From: Posidonia oceanica
Taxonomy: Eukaryota > Streptophyta > Magnoliopsida > Alismatales > Posidoniaceae
Reading direction: 5' to 3'
DNA length: 64,000 nt
Assembly (NCBI GenBank): GCA_037176725.1
Contig: JAZBRS010000076.1
Span: forward strand, 124,329,001-124,393,000
Shown here: in pieces, positions 1-10,782 of the stretch
How the letters are laid out: each line of letters begins with the position of its first letter
Position numbering within the stretch: position 1 is the first letter of the stretch
Notes under the pieces: generated by a model
Database searches by the model: none
Seen by the model: only the letters and a program-made list of their open reading frames with translations
What the model was told of the DNA's origin: nothing
Position numbers and translations under genes: made by a program

Positions 1-2996
1 TTGGCGGTCCGGTCATGACGAGGCTAGCACTTATCATTGCTGACCTCTCCCTGAGTCTCGATTGGGCTTTCACCTATCATTCCTAGCAGTCCGGTCTTGA
101 TAAGGCTTGCACTTATCATTCCTGACCTCTTCCGGGATATGATAGGGCTCGCGCCAATTCTTTCTGGCAGTCCGATTTGGTTAAGGCTTGCACTTATCAA
201 TCCCAACCTCTTCCGGGACCTGATCGGGCTTTCACCTATCATGCCAGTCGGTTCAGTCCTGATAAAGCTTGCACATATCGTTCCTTACCTCTTCGGGTCT
301 TAATAGGGCTTGCACCGACCATTCTTGGCGTTACGGTTGAGATAAGGCATGCACTTAACCTTCCTGACCTGTTCCGACTCTTGAGAGGGCCTGCATGTAT
401 CATTCTTGGCGGTCTGGTCTTGATAAGGCTTGCCCTTATCATCCATGACCCCTTCCTGGTCTTGATAGGGCTTGCTCCTATCATTCCTGACCTCTTCCTG
501 GTCTTTGTAGGGCATGCACTTATCATTCCTGGCAGTCCGGTCTTGATAAGGCTCGCACTTATCCTTCCTAACACCTTTGGGACTTGATAGGGCTTGCACC
601 TATCATTCCTGGCAGTCCGGTCTTGATAAGGCTTGCACTTATCATTCCTAACCTCTCCTGGGACTTGATAGGGCTTGCCCCTATCATACCTGGCAGTCTG
701 GTGTTGTTAAGGCTTGCACTTATCGTTCCAGACATCTTCCGAGTCTTGATAGGGCTTGCGCCTATCATTCCGGGCGTTCCGGTCTTGAAATGGCTTGCAC
801 TTATCATTCCGGTCCCCTTCCGGGTCTTTATTGGGTTTGCACCTACCATTCCTGGAGATCCGGTCTTGATTAGGCATGCACGTATCATTCCTGACCTCTT
901 CGGGGTCCTGATAGGGCTTGCAGCTATCAATCTTGGCGGTCTGGTCGTGATTAGGCTTGCACTAATCATTCTTGACCTCTTCCGGGTCTTGAAAAGGCTT
1001 GCACCTATCGTTCCTGGCAGTCCGGTCTTGATATGGCTTGCACTTATCATCCCTGACCCCTTCCAGGTCTTGATAGGGCTTGCACCTATCATTCCTGGCG
1101 GTCCAGTATTGATTTGGCATGCACTTAACATTCCTGACCACTTCGGGGTCTTGATTGGGCTTGCAGCTATCTTTCCTGGCGGTCCGGTCTTGATATGGCT
1201 TTCACTAATCATTCTGACCTCTTCCGGATCTTGATAGGCCTCGTACCTTTCATTACTGGCAGTCCGGTCACGATAAGGCTTGCACTTATCATTCTTGACC
1301 TCTTCTGGGTCTTGATAGGGCGTGCACCAATCTTTCCTAGTGGTCCAGTCTTGATAAGGCTTGCACTTATCATTCTTGACCTCTTCCTGGTCTTGATAGG
1401 GCTTGCACCAATCATTCCTGGCTGTTCGATCTTGATAAGGCTTGCACTTATCATTCCTGACCTCTTTCGGGTCTTGATAGGGCTTGCACCAATCATTCCT
1501 AGCGGTACGTTCTAGATGAGGCTTGCACTTATCAGTCCTGAACCCTTCCAGGTCTTGATAATGAATGCACCAATCATTCTTGGCGGTCTGGTCTTCATCA
1601 GGCTTGCACTTAACATCCCTGACCTCTTTCGGGACTTGATAGGGCAAGCACCTACCATTCTTGGGGGTCCGGTCATGACGAGGCTTGCACTTATCATTGC
1701 TGACCTCTCCTTGGGTCTCGATTGGGCTTCCACCTATCATTCCTAGCGGTCCGGTCTTGATAAGGCTTGCACTTATCATTCCAGACCTCTTCCGGGATAT
1801 GATAGGGCTCGCGCCTATCCTTTCTGGCAGTCCGGTTTTGTTTAGGCTTGCACTTATCAATCACGACCTCTTCCAGGTCCAGATCGGGCTTTCACCTATC
1901 ATGCCTGTCGGTTCGGTCCTGATAAGGCTTGCTCTTATCGTTCCATACCTCTACGGGTCTTAATAGGGCTTGCACCTATCATTCTTGGCGTTACGGTTGA
2001 GAAAAGGCATGCACTTAACCTTCCTGACCTCTTCCGACTCCTGAGAGGGCCTGCATGTATCATTCTTGGCGGTCTGGTCTTTATAAGGCTTGCCCTTATC
2101 ATCCATGACCCCTTCCCGGTCTTGATAGGGCTTGCACCTATCATTCCTGACCTTTTCCAGGTCTTTGTAGGGCATGCACCTATCATTCATGGCAGTCCGG
2201 TCTTGATAAGGCTCGCACTTATCATTCCTGACACCTTTGGGACTTGATAGGGCTTGCACCTATCATTCCTGGCAGTCCAGTCTTGATAAGGCTTGCACTT
2301 ATCATTCCTAACCTCTTCCTGGGACTTGATAGGGCTTGCCCCTATCATTCCTGGCAGTCCGATGTTGTTAAGGCTTGCACTTATCGTTCCAGACATCTTC
2401 TGGGTCTCGATAGGGCTTGCGCCTATCATTCCGAGCGTTCCGGTCTTTATATGGCTTGCACTAATCATTCCTGACCTCTTTCGGATCTTTTTTGGGCTTG
2501 CACCTACCATTCCTGGCGATCAGGTCTTGATTAGGCAAGCACGTATCATTCCTGACCTCTTCGGGGTCCTGATAGGGCTTGCAGCTATCAATCTTAGCGG
2601 TCCGGTCTTGATTAGGCTTGCACTAATCATTCCTGACCTCTTCCGGGTTTTGAAAAGGCTTGCACCTATCATTCCTGGCAGTCCGGTCTTGATAAGGCTT
2701 GCACTTATCATCCTCGACCCCTTCCAGGTCTTGATAGGGCTTGCACCTATCATTCCTGGTAGTCCAGTGTCGATTTGGCATGCACTTAACATTCCTGACC
2801 ACTTCCGGGTCTTGATTGGGCTTGCAGCTATCTTTCCTGGCGGTCTGGTCTTGATAAGGCTTTCACTAATCATTCTGACCACTTCTGGATCTTGATAGGC
2901 CTCGTTCCTTTCATTACTGGCGGTCCGGTCACGATAAGGCTTGCACTTATCATTCCTGACCTCTTCTGGGTCATGATAGGGCGTGCACCAATCTTT
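1..2996. repeat. About 1.66-kb higher-order repeat, copies 1 and 2
   Basis: Within the satellite a longer unit repeats with a shift of 1660 bp: the stretch around 300-600 recurs at 1960-2260, and the variant around 1228 recurs near 2897. The unit equals about 41 half-monomers, that is 20 dimers plus one extra A-like half. The extra half is visible as an A-A-B run near 418-540 and again near 2078-2200. A third copy follows after the retrotransposon (28746 onward, shift about 1655 after removing the insertion). Copy 1 is cut by the window start. Confidence 0.8.
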
Positions 2997-3001
2997 CCTA
3001 G
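2997..3001. other. Target site duplication, left (CCTAG)
   Basis: CCTAG directly precedes the TG start of the left LTR, and the same five bases follow the CA end of the right LTR at 28422-28426. Removing the element and one copy restores satellite sequence that matches the uninterrupted unit near 1322-1400, so the insertion point is exact. A 5-bp duplication is usual for Ty3/gypsy integrases. Confidence 0.93.
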
Positions 3002-3118
3002 TGTAGCGATCCCGATTGGAACCAGGCTCGCTATTTAGCGGCGATTGAGATCCAAGGAAGAGGCTCAACTCGAAAAACACTTAAAATCGAGGAGAAAAAG
3101 GAAAGATAAGACAAATCA

Positions 3119-3127
3119 GAGTCGCCA
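3119..3127 (-). other. PBS-like motif inside the LTR
   Basis: The minus strand reads TGGCGACTC, identical to the first nine bases of the primer binding site at 22541-22533, but lies about 120 bp inside the LTR. The same motif is at 22660-22668 in the other LTR. It could be an old LTR boundary, an internal priming site or chance. Confidence 0.45.
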
Positions 3128-3284
3128 CCACGTCTATTAACGGAAGACGAGGAAAACCGGGGTAATGCGTGAATTAACGCGCAAAACCGAGCAATAAATG
3201 CAAAGCAAAGCAATGCAAAGGGAAACAAATGCAAATACATGCAAATGAGATGACTCTAGCCTAGGATAAGGGCGGTACGGTCAT

Positions 3285-3365
3285 TGCGGGCCAAAAGACG
3301 GGGTAAGGACTCCTGTTACGTGCGGGGAAGGTATTAGGCACCCCCGACACGCCCGAAAATCGGTC
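3285..3365 (-). other. Conserved-looking U5 block of the LTR
   Basis: This segment, present also at 22826-22906, contains a minus-strand core reading GGTGCCTAATACCTTCCCC. From memory, very similar text (a GGTGCCTAA-ACCTTCCC core) occurs near the U5 end of many plant Tat/Ogre LTRs, which would place it in the transcribed leader close to the LTR end. The lineage assignment is recall, not a search result. Confidence 0.4.
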
Positions 3366-3649
3366 TTTCTAGGCTTACGCTCGCATACGCAGAGAGATGC
3401 AGGATTGAATGCCTATGTGCCTATGAATGCCTAAATGAATGCTCAAGGAGTGCTCTAAGTGGGAAGAAACAATGCAAGGAAGTAAACGTGCTCTCTAAGT
3501 GCTCAGCTGCGCTGTCTGTGTTCCGAACCAGGCGTAACCTAGCTCGTGAGAACTCCAGGCAGTAAGCATCACAGCCCTATATGCAAATGCAAGCGAGAAA
3601 ACAAAACAGCGTGAAAACCATGCAATGGGATCGACATGCAAGAGAAAAC

Positions 3650-3910
3650 GGCGTGAAACACGCAAAACGAGGCGGGAAGCGAACAACGCACGCAAAACGA
3701 TGCAAAAGAGCGAAACCGACACGCAAAACGAGCGGAAAACAAGGCAGCGCGCAAAACGAGACAAGAGAGCAGGAAGGCACGCAAAACAGGACGAGAAAAC
3801 AGAATGGTACGCAAAACGGGGCGAAAGAATAAAACCGGCACGCAAAACGAACGAGAAGGCAAGACAGTGCGCAAAACGAGACAAGAAAACAGATGGGCAC
3901 GCAAAATGGT
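3650..3910. repeat. 30-bp periodic repeat in the 3' LTR
   Basis: The core CGCAAAACG recurs at about 3661, 3691, 3722, 3750, 3780, 3810, 3841, 3870 and 3900, a 30-bp spacing over nine copies with variable DNA between. The matching array in the 5' LTR is at 23191-23451. The period is a multiple of three, which explains the overlapping Lys/Arg-rich (plus) and Cys/Phe-rich (minus) open frames. These are not credible proteins. Confidence 0.8.
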
Positions 3911-5292
3911 GCCAAAACAGCGAAGCAAAAACCTCGGAAAAAGCCATGCAAATGCAAGAATGCAGAAAGAGATTAAAAGGGGTCAAATGGGAGGCAAGAC
4001 AACGTGTGTATAAGAACAAACGCTGTTTAGGACCACTCAGAGTAGGTGTGAAGACCTACTGAGGGGAGAAGGGGCAAATGGAGGGATTACCACCTCTTTG
4101 CGACTGTTTCCCACTAAACCATTCCACGGTGTGTCTCGCATGCTGCCCAAAGCTCGCGATGCGATCGGATCGTGGAAAAAGGGGAAGAAAGTCACATAAA
4201 GTGGCAAATCCAGGGAGAACGCAACACGAAACACACAGAGAAACGCGAAACGAGGATTTGAATAGACAAGCAGAAAGGGGAAGTCCTATTCTACATGCTC
4301 AAAGAGACGGAAAGCGAAAACAAGGAAAACTGTGCAGATGGCATGCAAATGAATACAATGCAGGGGTTCAGGAGGACATACCTGGAAATCCGGGAGCCTG
4401 ATCTGAAATCTGTCTGGTCTATGCTGAAGAATGCTTTACTGCGGTCGCCTGGGCAGCTCACTTGAGAAGATCCAACGGCCGGATTGGAAGATATCGCAGC
4501 TCCAAGGCAGAAGGGCCAGAACAGGGGAGAAGAACAGATCTAGGTGTTCAGGAGGTCCTAGGGATGTGCAAAAAGGTCCTCCCAAGTGAAAGGGAGCTAG
4601 AAGTGCTAAGTGTGTGCAAGAAGATGCTAAAATGCAAGACTAAAAGGATGCAGAATGCATGCAAAAGCAAGAAAAAGTAAAGAAAAGAAGCTGGGAAAAA
4701 ACTAGGATTTCAGAAAGCATTTTGAAAAAGAAGAGGGGCTAAAAAATGCAAATTTCCCAGAAAACAGGGTTCCACAGGAGAGGATTTTGAAAACAGGGGA
4801 AGACAAGGGTCTATTTGGCAAAAAACTAGGCTCAGAAAGGTGTTTTGAAAAGAAGGTATGCTTTGAAAGAGATTTTGAAACCAAAAGGGGTCAGAGTGCA
4901 ATTTTGAAAAAATCTAGGGTCTAAAATGTAAATTTTCTAGAAAACAAGGTCCTGGGGAGTCTGGAGGTACTAGTGGAAGGTCTGTATGAAATTTGGTAGG
5001 CATAGGGGCTAAAATGCAACCTAGGGGCAAAATGGTCTTTTCACATGATTTTTTAAAGCATGCAGGGACCTAAGTGTAGTTTTGAAATCATGTAGGGGCT
5101 GGAAATGCAATTTAGTATGGAAAACATGCTCTGGAATTTAAATGACAGGACCACAGTGCAATTTCTGGAAAATATGGGGTTAAAAATGCAATGCAGTAAG
5201 TTAAGATGCATGCAGCACAGTTACTGTCCATTTAAAATGGACCTAACTGCAAATATGATAAAGCAGAGGGGCAAATATGCAATGCATCAACC

Positions 5293-5476
5293 AAAAATAA
5301 AAATCAGAACCTAAGTTTCTACAGTGCATGGACTTAAATGCAAAAACAGAAAAATGCAGGGACTTGGAATGCAATGCAGTATGCAAAAATAAAAAATAAT
5401 CCTAAGTTCTAACAGTGCATGGGACTTAAATGCAAAAATGAAAACATGCAAGGGGCCAGGATGCAATGCAGTATGG
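5293..5476. repeat. 92-bp direct duplication in the 3' LTR
   Basis: Two diverged copies lie head to tail, starting near 5293 and 5385, each with AAAAATAAAAA, a CAGTGCATG core and a GCAATGCAGTATG end. The same pair is at 24834-25017 in the other LTR, so the duplication predates this insertion. The surrounding 4.7-5.7 kb is A-rich with many ATGCAA and CATGCA words. Confidence 0.65.
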
Positions 5477-8400
5477 TAAAATATGAGTAAATAAATGAAC
5501 TGACTTGGTGCAGGACTTAAGTGCAAAAAAAGAAAACAGGTGGACTAAACTACAAAATATTATAACAGCACAGCACAGTAAATGGATCTACTTGCAAATA
5601 TTGAAAACTATAAACAGATTATGCAATTTAGCATAGTATTCAATCAAAAACCAAGCAGACTAAATGAAATAAGGACTGGAATGTAAAATGACAGAAACTT
5701 AAACCAAATATGCAATATTCACTTAAAAACCATATAAATGCAAAAATAAAGGCACAGTGTCGGCCAACGGTGACGAGCGCTGTAGCAGCTGGCTGCCGGA
5801 GCTCGTGACCGTCGGCACAGGGGGGCTAAGGATGCGCAGTCGGGCGGAGGGCAACGTCGGCGATCGTCCGGAGCTCTGGGAATGGTCCGGGGCTCGCTCT
5901 GCTGGCCAGAGTGTCCGGAGGAAGAGCGGCCGGCGCCGGAGAAGGAGACCTGTCCGGCGAGCTGCTGCGGCGTCTGAGAGGTTCGGAGCTTGGTTCTGAC
6001 CCACGGAAAAGCAGCAGGAGGAGGAGAGGGATCTAGGGGAAAGGAAGTTTACCTCTGGTCGTGTCCGGAGCATGCCCCCGACCTCAGTTGCACAGGAGCT
6101 GGCCGGAGCTCGTCGTCCGGTTGCTGCGGAGGGTGCTGGCGGCTCGCGGTGGTCCGGACGTCCTCAGGGTGATCTTCCGATGCCTCCTGAACGATCAGGC
6201 GCGAGCTTCGGAGCTTGCGTGAGGAGTTGGCTTTTTTGGGTTGTCAGATTGCTGCCGGAGGTCGGGAAGGGGTGTTGCTGCTCGTCCGGTGGAGTGGAGC
6301 CCTCCGATGGGTTGCTGGGATGCTGGCGATGGAGTTTGGGTGCCTGGAGAGGGCTTCTGGAAGGCGTGGAGGGGAGTTTGAGGTCGGGGTCGATTTCTGG
6401 TCAGTGGGTGGAGTAACTGTTTGTAGTGGAGTTTACAGTCTGTGGGAGATGGCCGGGCTGGAAGTTAGGTGTTCTAGGAAGGTGGAGGTTCAGCGATTCT
6501 CTGGGTGGAGTTTGGAGGGAAGTAGCGGGCTGGAGTGGAGGGAATTGTGAAGTGGGCAGGTGTTGGGTTGCAGATTGGTGGCAGTTGGCTTCAGGTGGTT
6601 TCAGTGGGTGGAATGGCCGGGGAATGAGGCTGGGAAATGGCTGGGTTTTGGGTGAACTTGGGGGAGTAATTGGGAGGGAGATGGAGGTCTGAAGTGGTGC
6701 TGGGGAATTGGAAAAGGAAGAGGGACGTTTGCTGAATTTTCAGAGGAGAGGAGGGGAGAATTGGGTGCGGGGATTGGTCTGAGATTAGGCCTCTCTCCGG
6801 GATGTCATAGGGACTCTCGAACTCTACCCTCACTGCTCCCTTTTCTCTCGAAACGGAGGATGAAGAGGAAGAGATCAGAAGCTGATTCAGGTGGGGAAAA
6901 GAAGGTGGAATTCGCACTGATTCCTCTCTGGTCTGGCACTCACTCTCGGATGGCAAAAAAGGTGTTCGAAGGAGGGGAGAATTGGGCACTTATATCAGGC
7001 CGAGGGCTGCCGGTGCGCGTGCTGGTGATTTTCGAATTTCTCCGGTGCGAGTACTGCAGCAGACAAGAAGCAGATGCTGGCGAGACGACAGGCAATTAAA
7101 GCCTCCCGGAATCGGCGCTGAGAGATGAGAGAGCGGCGGACGCTGTTGCATGATCTGATGGAGAGCTTGAATTCAAAAAAGAAGGAGGGAATGTCAGCTG
7201 GCCGCGGGAGAGAAAGCTGTGTGAAAGAAGAAAACACAGAAGGTGGAGGAGGAAGAAGGGTCGCGTGGGCTGGGCTGCTGCGGGCCGAGAAAAATAAAAA
7301 GAAAAAGGAAGAAACGGGCCGGAGGGCCCAGTAAGGAAAAGTAAGAAAGAAAGAAGGGAAATAAGGAAGAAAGAGGGGGTAGGATGGGAAAATAAAATAG
7401 GTAAAAATAAACTAAAAATATTAGAAGAGTTTTGCTGTAGATTAGGATTTTAACTAAGATTTTTAATGGTCATCTTGAGTAGATTAATGTGTTTTGGGCT
7501 TGATTAGAGTTTTAGGGCTTTGGTTTTACTTTTAATTAGTTTTCACTTGTTTAAATGTTTGTTAATCCCTTTTTAAATTATTTTAAAAATTTTATTTCTT
7601 TTGTTGGACACTTAGGGTATTGATTAGGATTTTTCAGGATTTATTTCGTATTATTTTAGGGTTGGTTTTAGATTTTAAAGTTGTAGTCTTCTTAGGGTTT
7701 TTCTTTCTTAAGTCTTTTAAGTTATGTCTTGATTTTTTATTTATGGATTTTTCTTGAAGTTTTTAGTTGGATTTTTCTGGTTTGATAGGGTGTTTTTAAG
7801 CTTTTCAGATGTGTTTTCTTTTCTTTTTTTAATTAAGTTTTTACTTGTTTTTCTTATGTTTGTTAGGTTAAGTCTTTTGCCTTTCTTAATTACTTGTTCT
7901 AGTATTTGATTTTTTAATTCTTCTTTTTGGGTTTGTTTTTTAATTCCTCTGATGGGTTTTTACCTTTGGTGGGTTTGGATTTTATTTTAGCTTTTTCCTT
8001 GATTTTTCAGCGTTTTCTTTTGATTTGTTTTGCATTTTTTAGTTTGCATGCTTGGTTTTCTTTTTTAGCTTGCTTAAGTCAAGTTTAAGTTGTTAATTGC
8101 TTGTTTAACATTTTTAATTGTTTTTCTTAGTGCACTGATTTGTTTGTTTTATGTTTTGAGATTTTACAGATTTTTATGGGTTTTTGTGGATTTTTGCAAA
8201 AGGGAGAAAAGGAAAAGAGAAGGAGGGAAGAAATGGAATAAAAAGGGGAATAAAAGGAAAAAGGATAGATTGGAGGAAAACGATTTTTAAAAATTCAGAA
8301 AAAGTGTTAAAAATAAAGTAAAAATCAGGATAAAATAGAGGAGGGATAGAAGCACAGAGGGGGCCCACAGCCAGACCCAAAAAAGGATGAGAAGGGGGGG

Positions 8401-8884
8401 AAAAGGGAGATGATAATCAGGAGAGAGAGAGGAGAGAGAAAATGATAATCCCGGAGAGAGAAAAGGATAATTTGAGTGAAAGAGGGTCTTAAAGGTCTTG
8501 GAATGGGGTGAAAATTGGTGGGTGGGTAGTCTAGGGTTTGAAGTCTTGGGTCTGAGGTTTTGGTTTGATTTTAAGGAGATTTTGGAGGGGTTTCAAGGTG
8601 TAGAAAAAGGATAGTTTCACCTAAGTTTTCTAGGGTTTTTGGGAATGGGTCAGGCTTGGAAATTCCTAGGTTTTTGGGTAGGTTTGTTGAGTGGATAGTG
8701 GTGGGTTTTCCTATGAATTTTGGTTAGGTTTTGAGGTTGGGAAGGGGGGTAAAGGTTTAGGCCAAGACAGGCTGTTTTTGAAGGGTAGAGAGGAGGACTA
8801 GGGTTAGGGTTTGGTTGGGGTTTGATCCAGCAATCAAGAGGGCTCCAAGGGTCCAAGCCTGCTAAGATGGGGTGTCAACAGATG

Positions 8885-8893
8885 CCCCTCCCT
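8885..8893 (-). other. Polypurine tract for plus-strand priming
   Basis: On the minus strand AGGGAGGGG lies four bases upstream of the 3' LTR, which starts TGTTGACACC at 8880. A purine tract at this position is the expected RNase-H-resistant primer of LTR elements. It supports the minus orientation together with the primer binding site at the other end. Confidence 0.75.
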
Positions 8894-9288
8894 GAGCGAG
8901 GGCAAGCGGAGCGCGGCCGCTGCTCAGGGTTGACAAGACACCCCATCTGACCGGCGGGAGCAGCGGGTTGCTATGGGCGTGAGCTACTTATTCGGCGGAT
9001 GCACCGAAGATCGTAGCCCGTTGCCGCAATGCAAGATGCCAATGCAGATGGATGCTGTGCTGTGTGTGTGATATGCAAATGGTATGCTTATGCTAAAGCT
9101 TACTGCGCTGTACTCCTCTGGGGGAAAGCGAGATGGTGCATGCGGCACGCGGGAGGGTGGAAAATGCAATGCAAGATCGCCGGACAATACTTCGGGAGAG
9201 TCGGGCGAGGGGGTGCGCTGAGCGGTGTGCGGCTCTAACGCGGGGGGCCGTTTGCCAAGCTTCTGCTGTAGGCATAGGCAATGCTAGT

Positions 9289-9410
9289 GCTGAAAGTAAA
9301 GGCTGGAAAGTAAAGTGCTGAGAAGTAAAGTGCTGAAAAGTAAAGTGCTGAAAAGTAAAGTGCTGAAATGTAAAGTGCTGAAAAGTAAAGGGCTGAAAAG
9401 TAAATATGCT
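9289..9410. repeat. 15-bp tandem repeat, about 8 copies
   Basis: TGCTGAAAAGTAAAG recurs head to tail about eight times with one or two base changes per copy. It lies in the 3' untranslated region of the retrotransposon. Confidence 0.88.
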
Positions 9411-9843
9411 GTGGATGTGCATGCGGTGGCGGGCGCGGGCCCGGGAAGGCGAAGTGCGGAAGTTGGTGTAAGGGCCACAGAGGAGTAGTAGCGCAATAAG
9501 GATGCAATGTTATGCAATGTTATGCAGTGAAATGCAGGGTATAAACAGCGGAGCGCCGGGCATACGGAACCGGGAAGACGATCCCAAGGCCGCATACTAC
9601 TGCGAGTATCATCCAAGGCCGGCAAGCTGCGAAAGTCATGCGGGTGCCGAGGATGATACCTTAGGCAATACACGAGCCAGGGGTTCGTTTCCCAAGCACG
9701 CCATGTCCGTGCAATGATGGAATGCAATACTAGGACTGACTCTACAGAGGACACAAGGAAGCTATATGATGTTATGCAATGCAAATGCTGATGATATGCC
9801 ATGATATGCAACAGAATGCTATTAAACTACGACGAAATGAGAT

Positions 9844-10756
9844 GATAAGTTAACGGACTTATCGCCGGATAGTTAGGGCTATCAGCCCGCTGATGAGTTG
9901 ACGGACTCATCGCCGGATAGTTGGGGCTATCAGCCCGAATGAGGAGTTAACGGACTCATCGCCGGATAGTTAGGGTTATCAGCCCGCTGATGAGTTGACA
10001 GACTCGCCACCGGATATTTAAGGATATCAGCCTACGGATGAGTTGACGGACTCGCCACCGGATAGTTAAGGATATCAGCCTACTGATGAGTTGACGGACT
10101 CGCCACCGAATAGTTAAGGATATCAGCCTAACGATGAGTTGACGGACTCGCCACCGGATAGTTAAGGATATCAGCCTAACGATGAGTTGACGGACTCGCC
10201 ACCGAATAGTTAAGGATATCAGCCTAACGATGAGTTGACGGACTCGCCACCGGATAGATAAGGATATCAGCCTAACGATGAGTTGACGGACTCGCCACCG
10301 GATAGTTAAGGATATCAGCCTAACGATGAGTTGACGGACTCGCCACCGGATAGTTAAGGATATCAGCCTAACGATGAGTTGACGGACTCGCCACCGGATA
10401 GTTAAGGATATCAGCCTAACGATGAGTTGACGGACTCGCCACCGGATAGTTAAGGATATCAGCCTAACGATGAGTTGACGGACTCGCCACCGGATAGTTA
10501 AGGATATCAGCCTAACGATGAGTTGACGGACTCGCCACCGGATAGTTAAGGATATCAGCCTAACGATGAGTTGACGGACTCGCCACCGGATAGTTAAGGA
10601 TATCAGCCTAACGATGAGTTGACGGACTCGCCACCGGATAGTTAAGGATATCAGCCTAACGATGAGTTGACGGACTCACCACCGGATAGTTAAGGATATC
10701 AGCCTAACGATGAGTTGACGGACTCGCCACCGGATAGTTAAGGATATCAGCCTAGC
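9844..10756. repeat. 48-bp tandem array in the 3' UTR, about 19 copies
   Basis: The unit contains GTTGACGGACTCGCCACC, then GGATAGTTAAGGATATCAG, with a period of 48 bp. The copies from about 10080 onward are almost identical. The first three or four (9844-10020) are diverged and carry perfect dyads: GATAAG-8-CTTATC at 9844-9863, GATAG-6-CTATC at 9868-9883, and GATGAG with CTCATC at 9892-9910. The homogeneous copies have lost part of the first dyad. Tandem repeats between the last ORF and the 3' LTR are known for Tat-lineage elements. Confidence 0.93.
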
Positions 10757-10782
10757 ACGAGTTTGATAGATTGATAAGAGGG

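Larger units (their letters stand above)
1..3001. repeat. 81-bp satellite array, left part
   Basis: This stretch is tandem satellite DNA with a basic period of 81 bp. Each unit joins a 42-bp half (A, with GATAAG...CTTATC and ending in CTCTTCCGGGT) to a 39-bp half (B, with GATAGG...CCTATC and ending in GGCGGTCCGGT). The halves are clearly related, so the 81-bp unit arose as a dimer of a monomer of about 40 bp. Units differ from each other by scattered substitutions. The array is cut by the window start and interrupted at 3001/3002 by a retrotransposon, and it resumes at 28427 in the same register. Long open frames on both strands follow from a period divisible by three. I see no gene. Confidence 0.95.
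3002..8880 (-). repeat. 3' LTR (left copy), 5,879 bp
   Basis: Direct repeat of 22543-28421 at a constant offset of 19,541 bp, so there is no net length change. By eye the copies differ at about 40 positions, many of them C/T or G/A. On the plus strand it begins TGTAGCGATC and ends GTGTCAACA, so both ends carry the usual TG...CA. Regions in plus coordinates: 3002-3560 with a conserved-looking block; 3650-3910 a 30-bp periodic array; 4680-5750 A-rich with a 92-bp duplication; 5750-7330 GC-rich; 7330-8300 AT-rich; 8300-8880 G-rich. Short ORFs here are low-complexity by-products and I do not call genes. Confidence 0.95.
8881..9843 (-). other. 3' end of the element's untranslated region
   Basis: Between the 3' LTR and the 48-bp array I find no convincing coding sequence. 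The stretch holds the polypurine tract, a 15-bp short tandem array (9289-9410) and ATGCAA-rich DNA at 9500-9540 and 9770-9800. Short open frames here are repetitive (for example a five-residue FTFQH-type repeat) and are not called. Confidence 0.7.

Noticed and set aside
3495..4062. Cys/Phe-rich (minus) and Lys/Arg-rich (plus) frames in both LTRs
   Set aside because: They are by-products of a 30-bp periodic repeat whose length is a multiple of three, lie in LTR DNA, and are unlike any known protein.
5757..6700. GC-rich frames in the LTR that look like coding sequence
   Set aside because: Several frames are open at once on both strands because of GC-rich composition. There is no recognisable domain and the region lies inside the LTR.
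8795..8820. Telomere-like GGGTTAGGGTTTGG
   Set aside because: Only one or two imperfect units, inside the LTR and also present at 28336-28361, so not an interstitial telomere array.
3002..8880. The left and right 5.9-kb repeats as independent solo LTRs or a segmental duplication
   Set aside because: The shared 5-bp target duplication, the PBS and PPT at the correct inner edges and the coding frame between them show one element.
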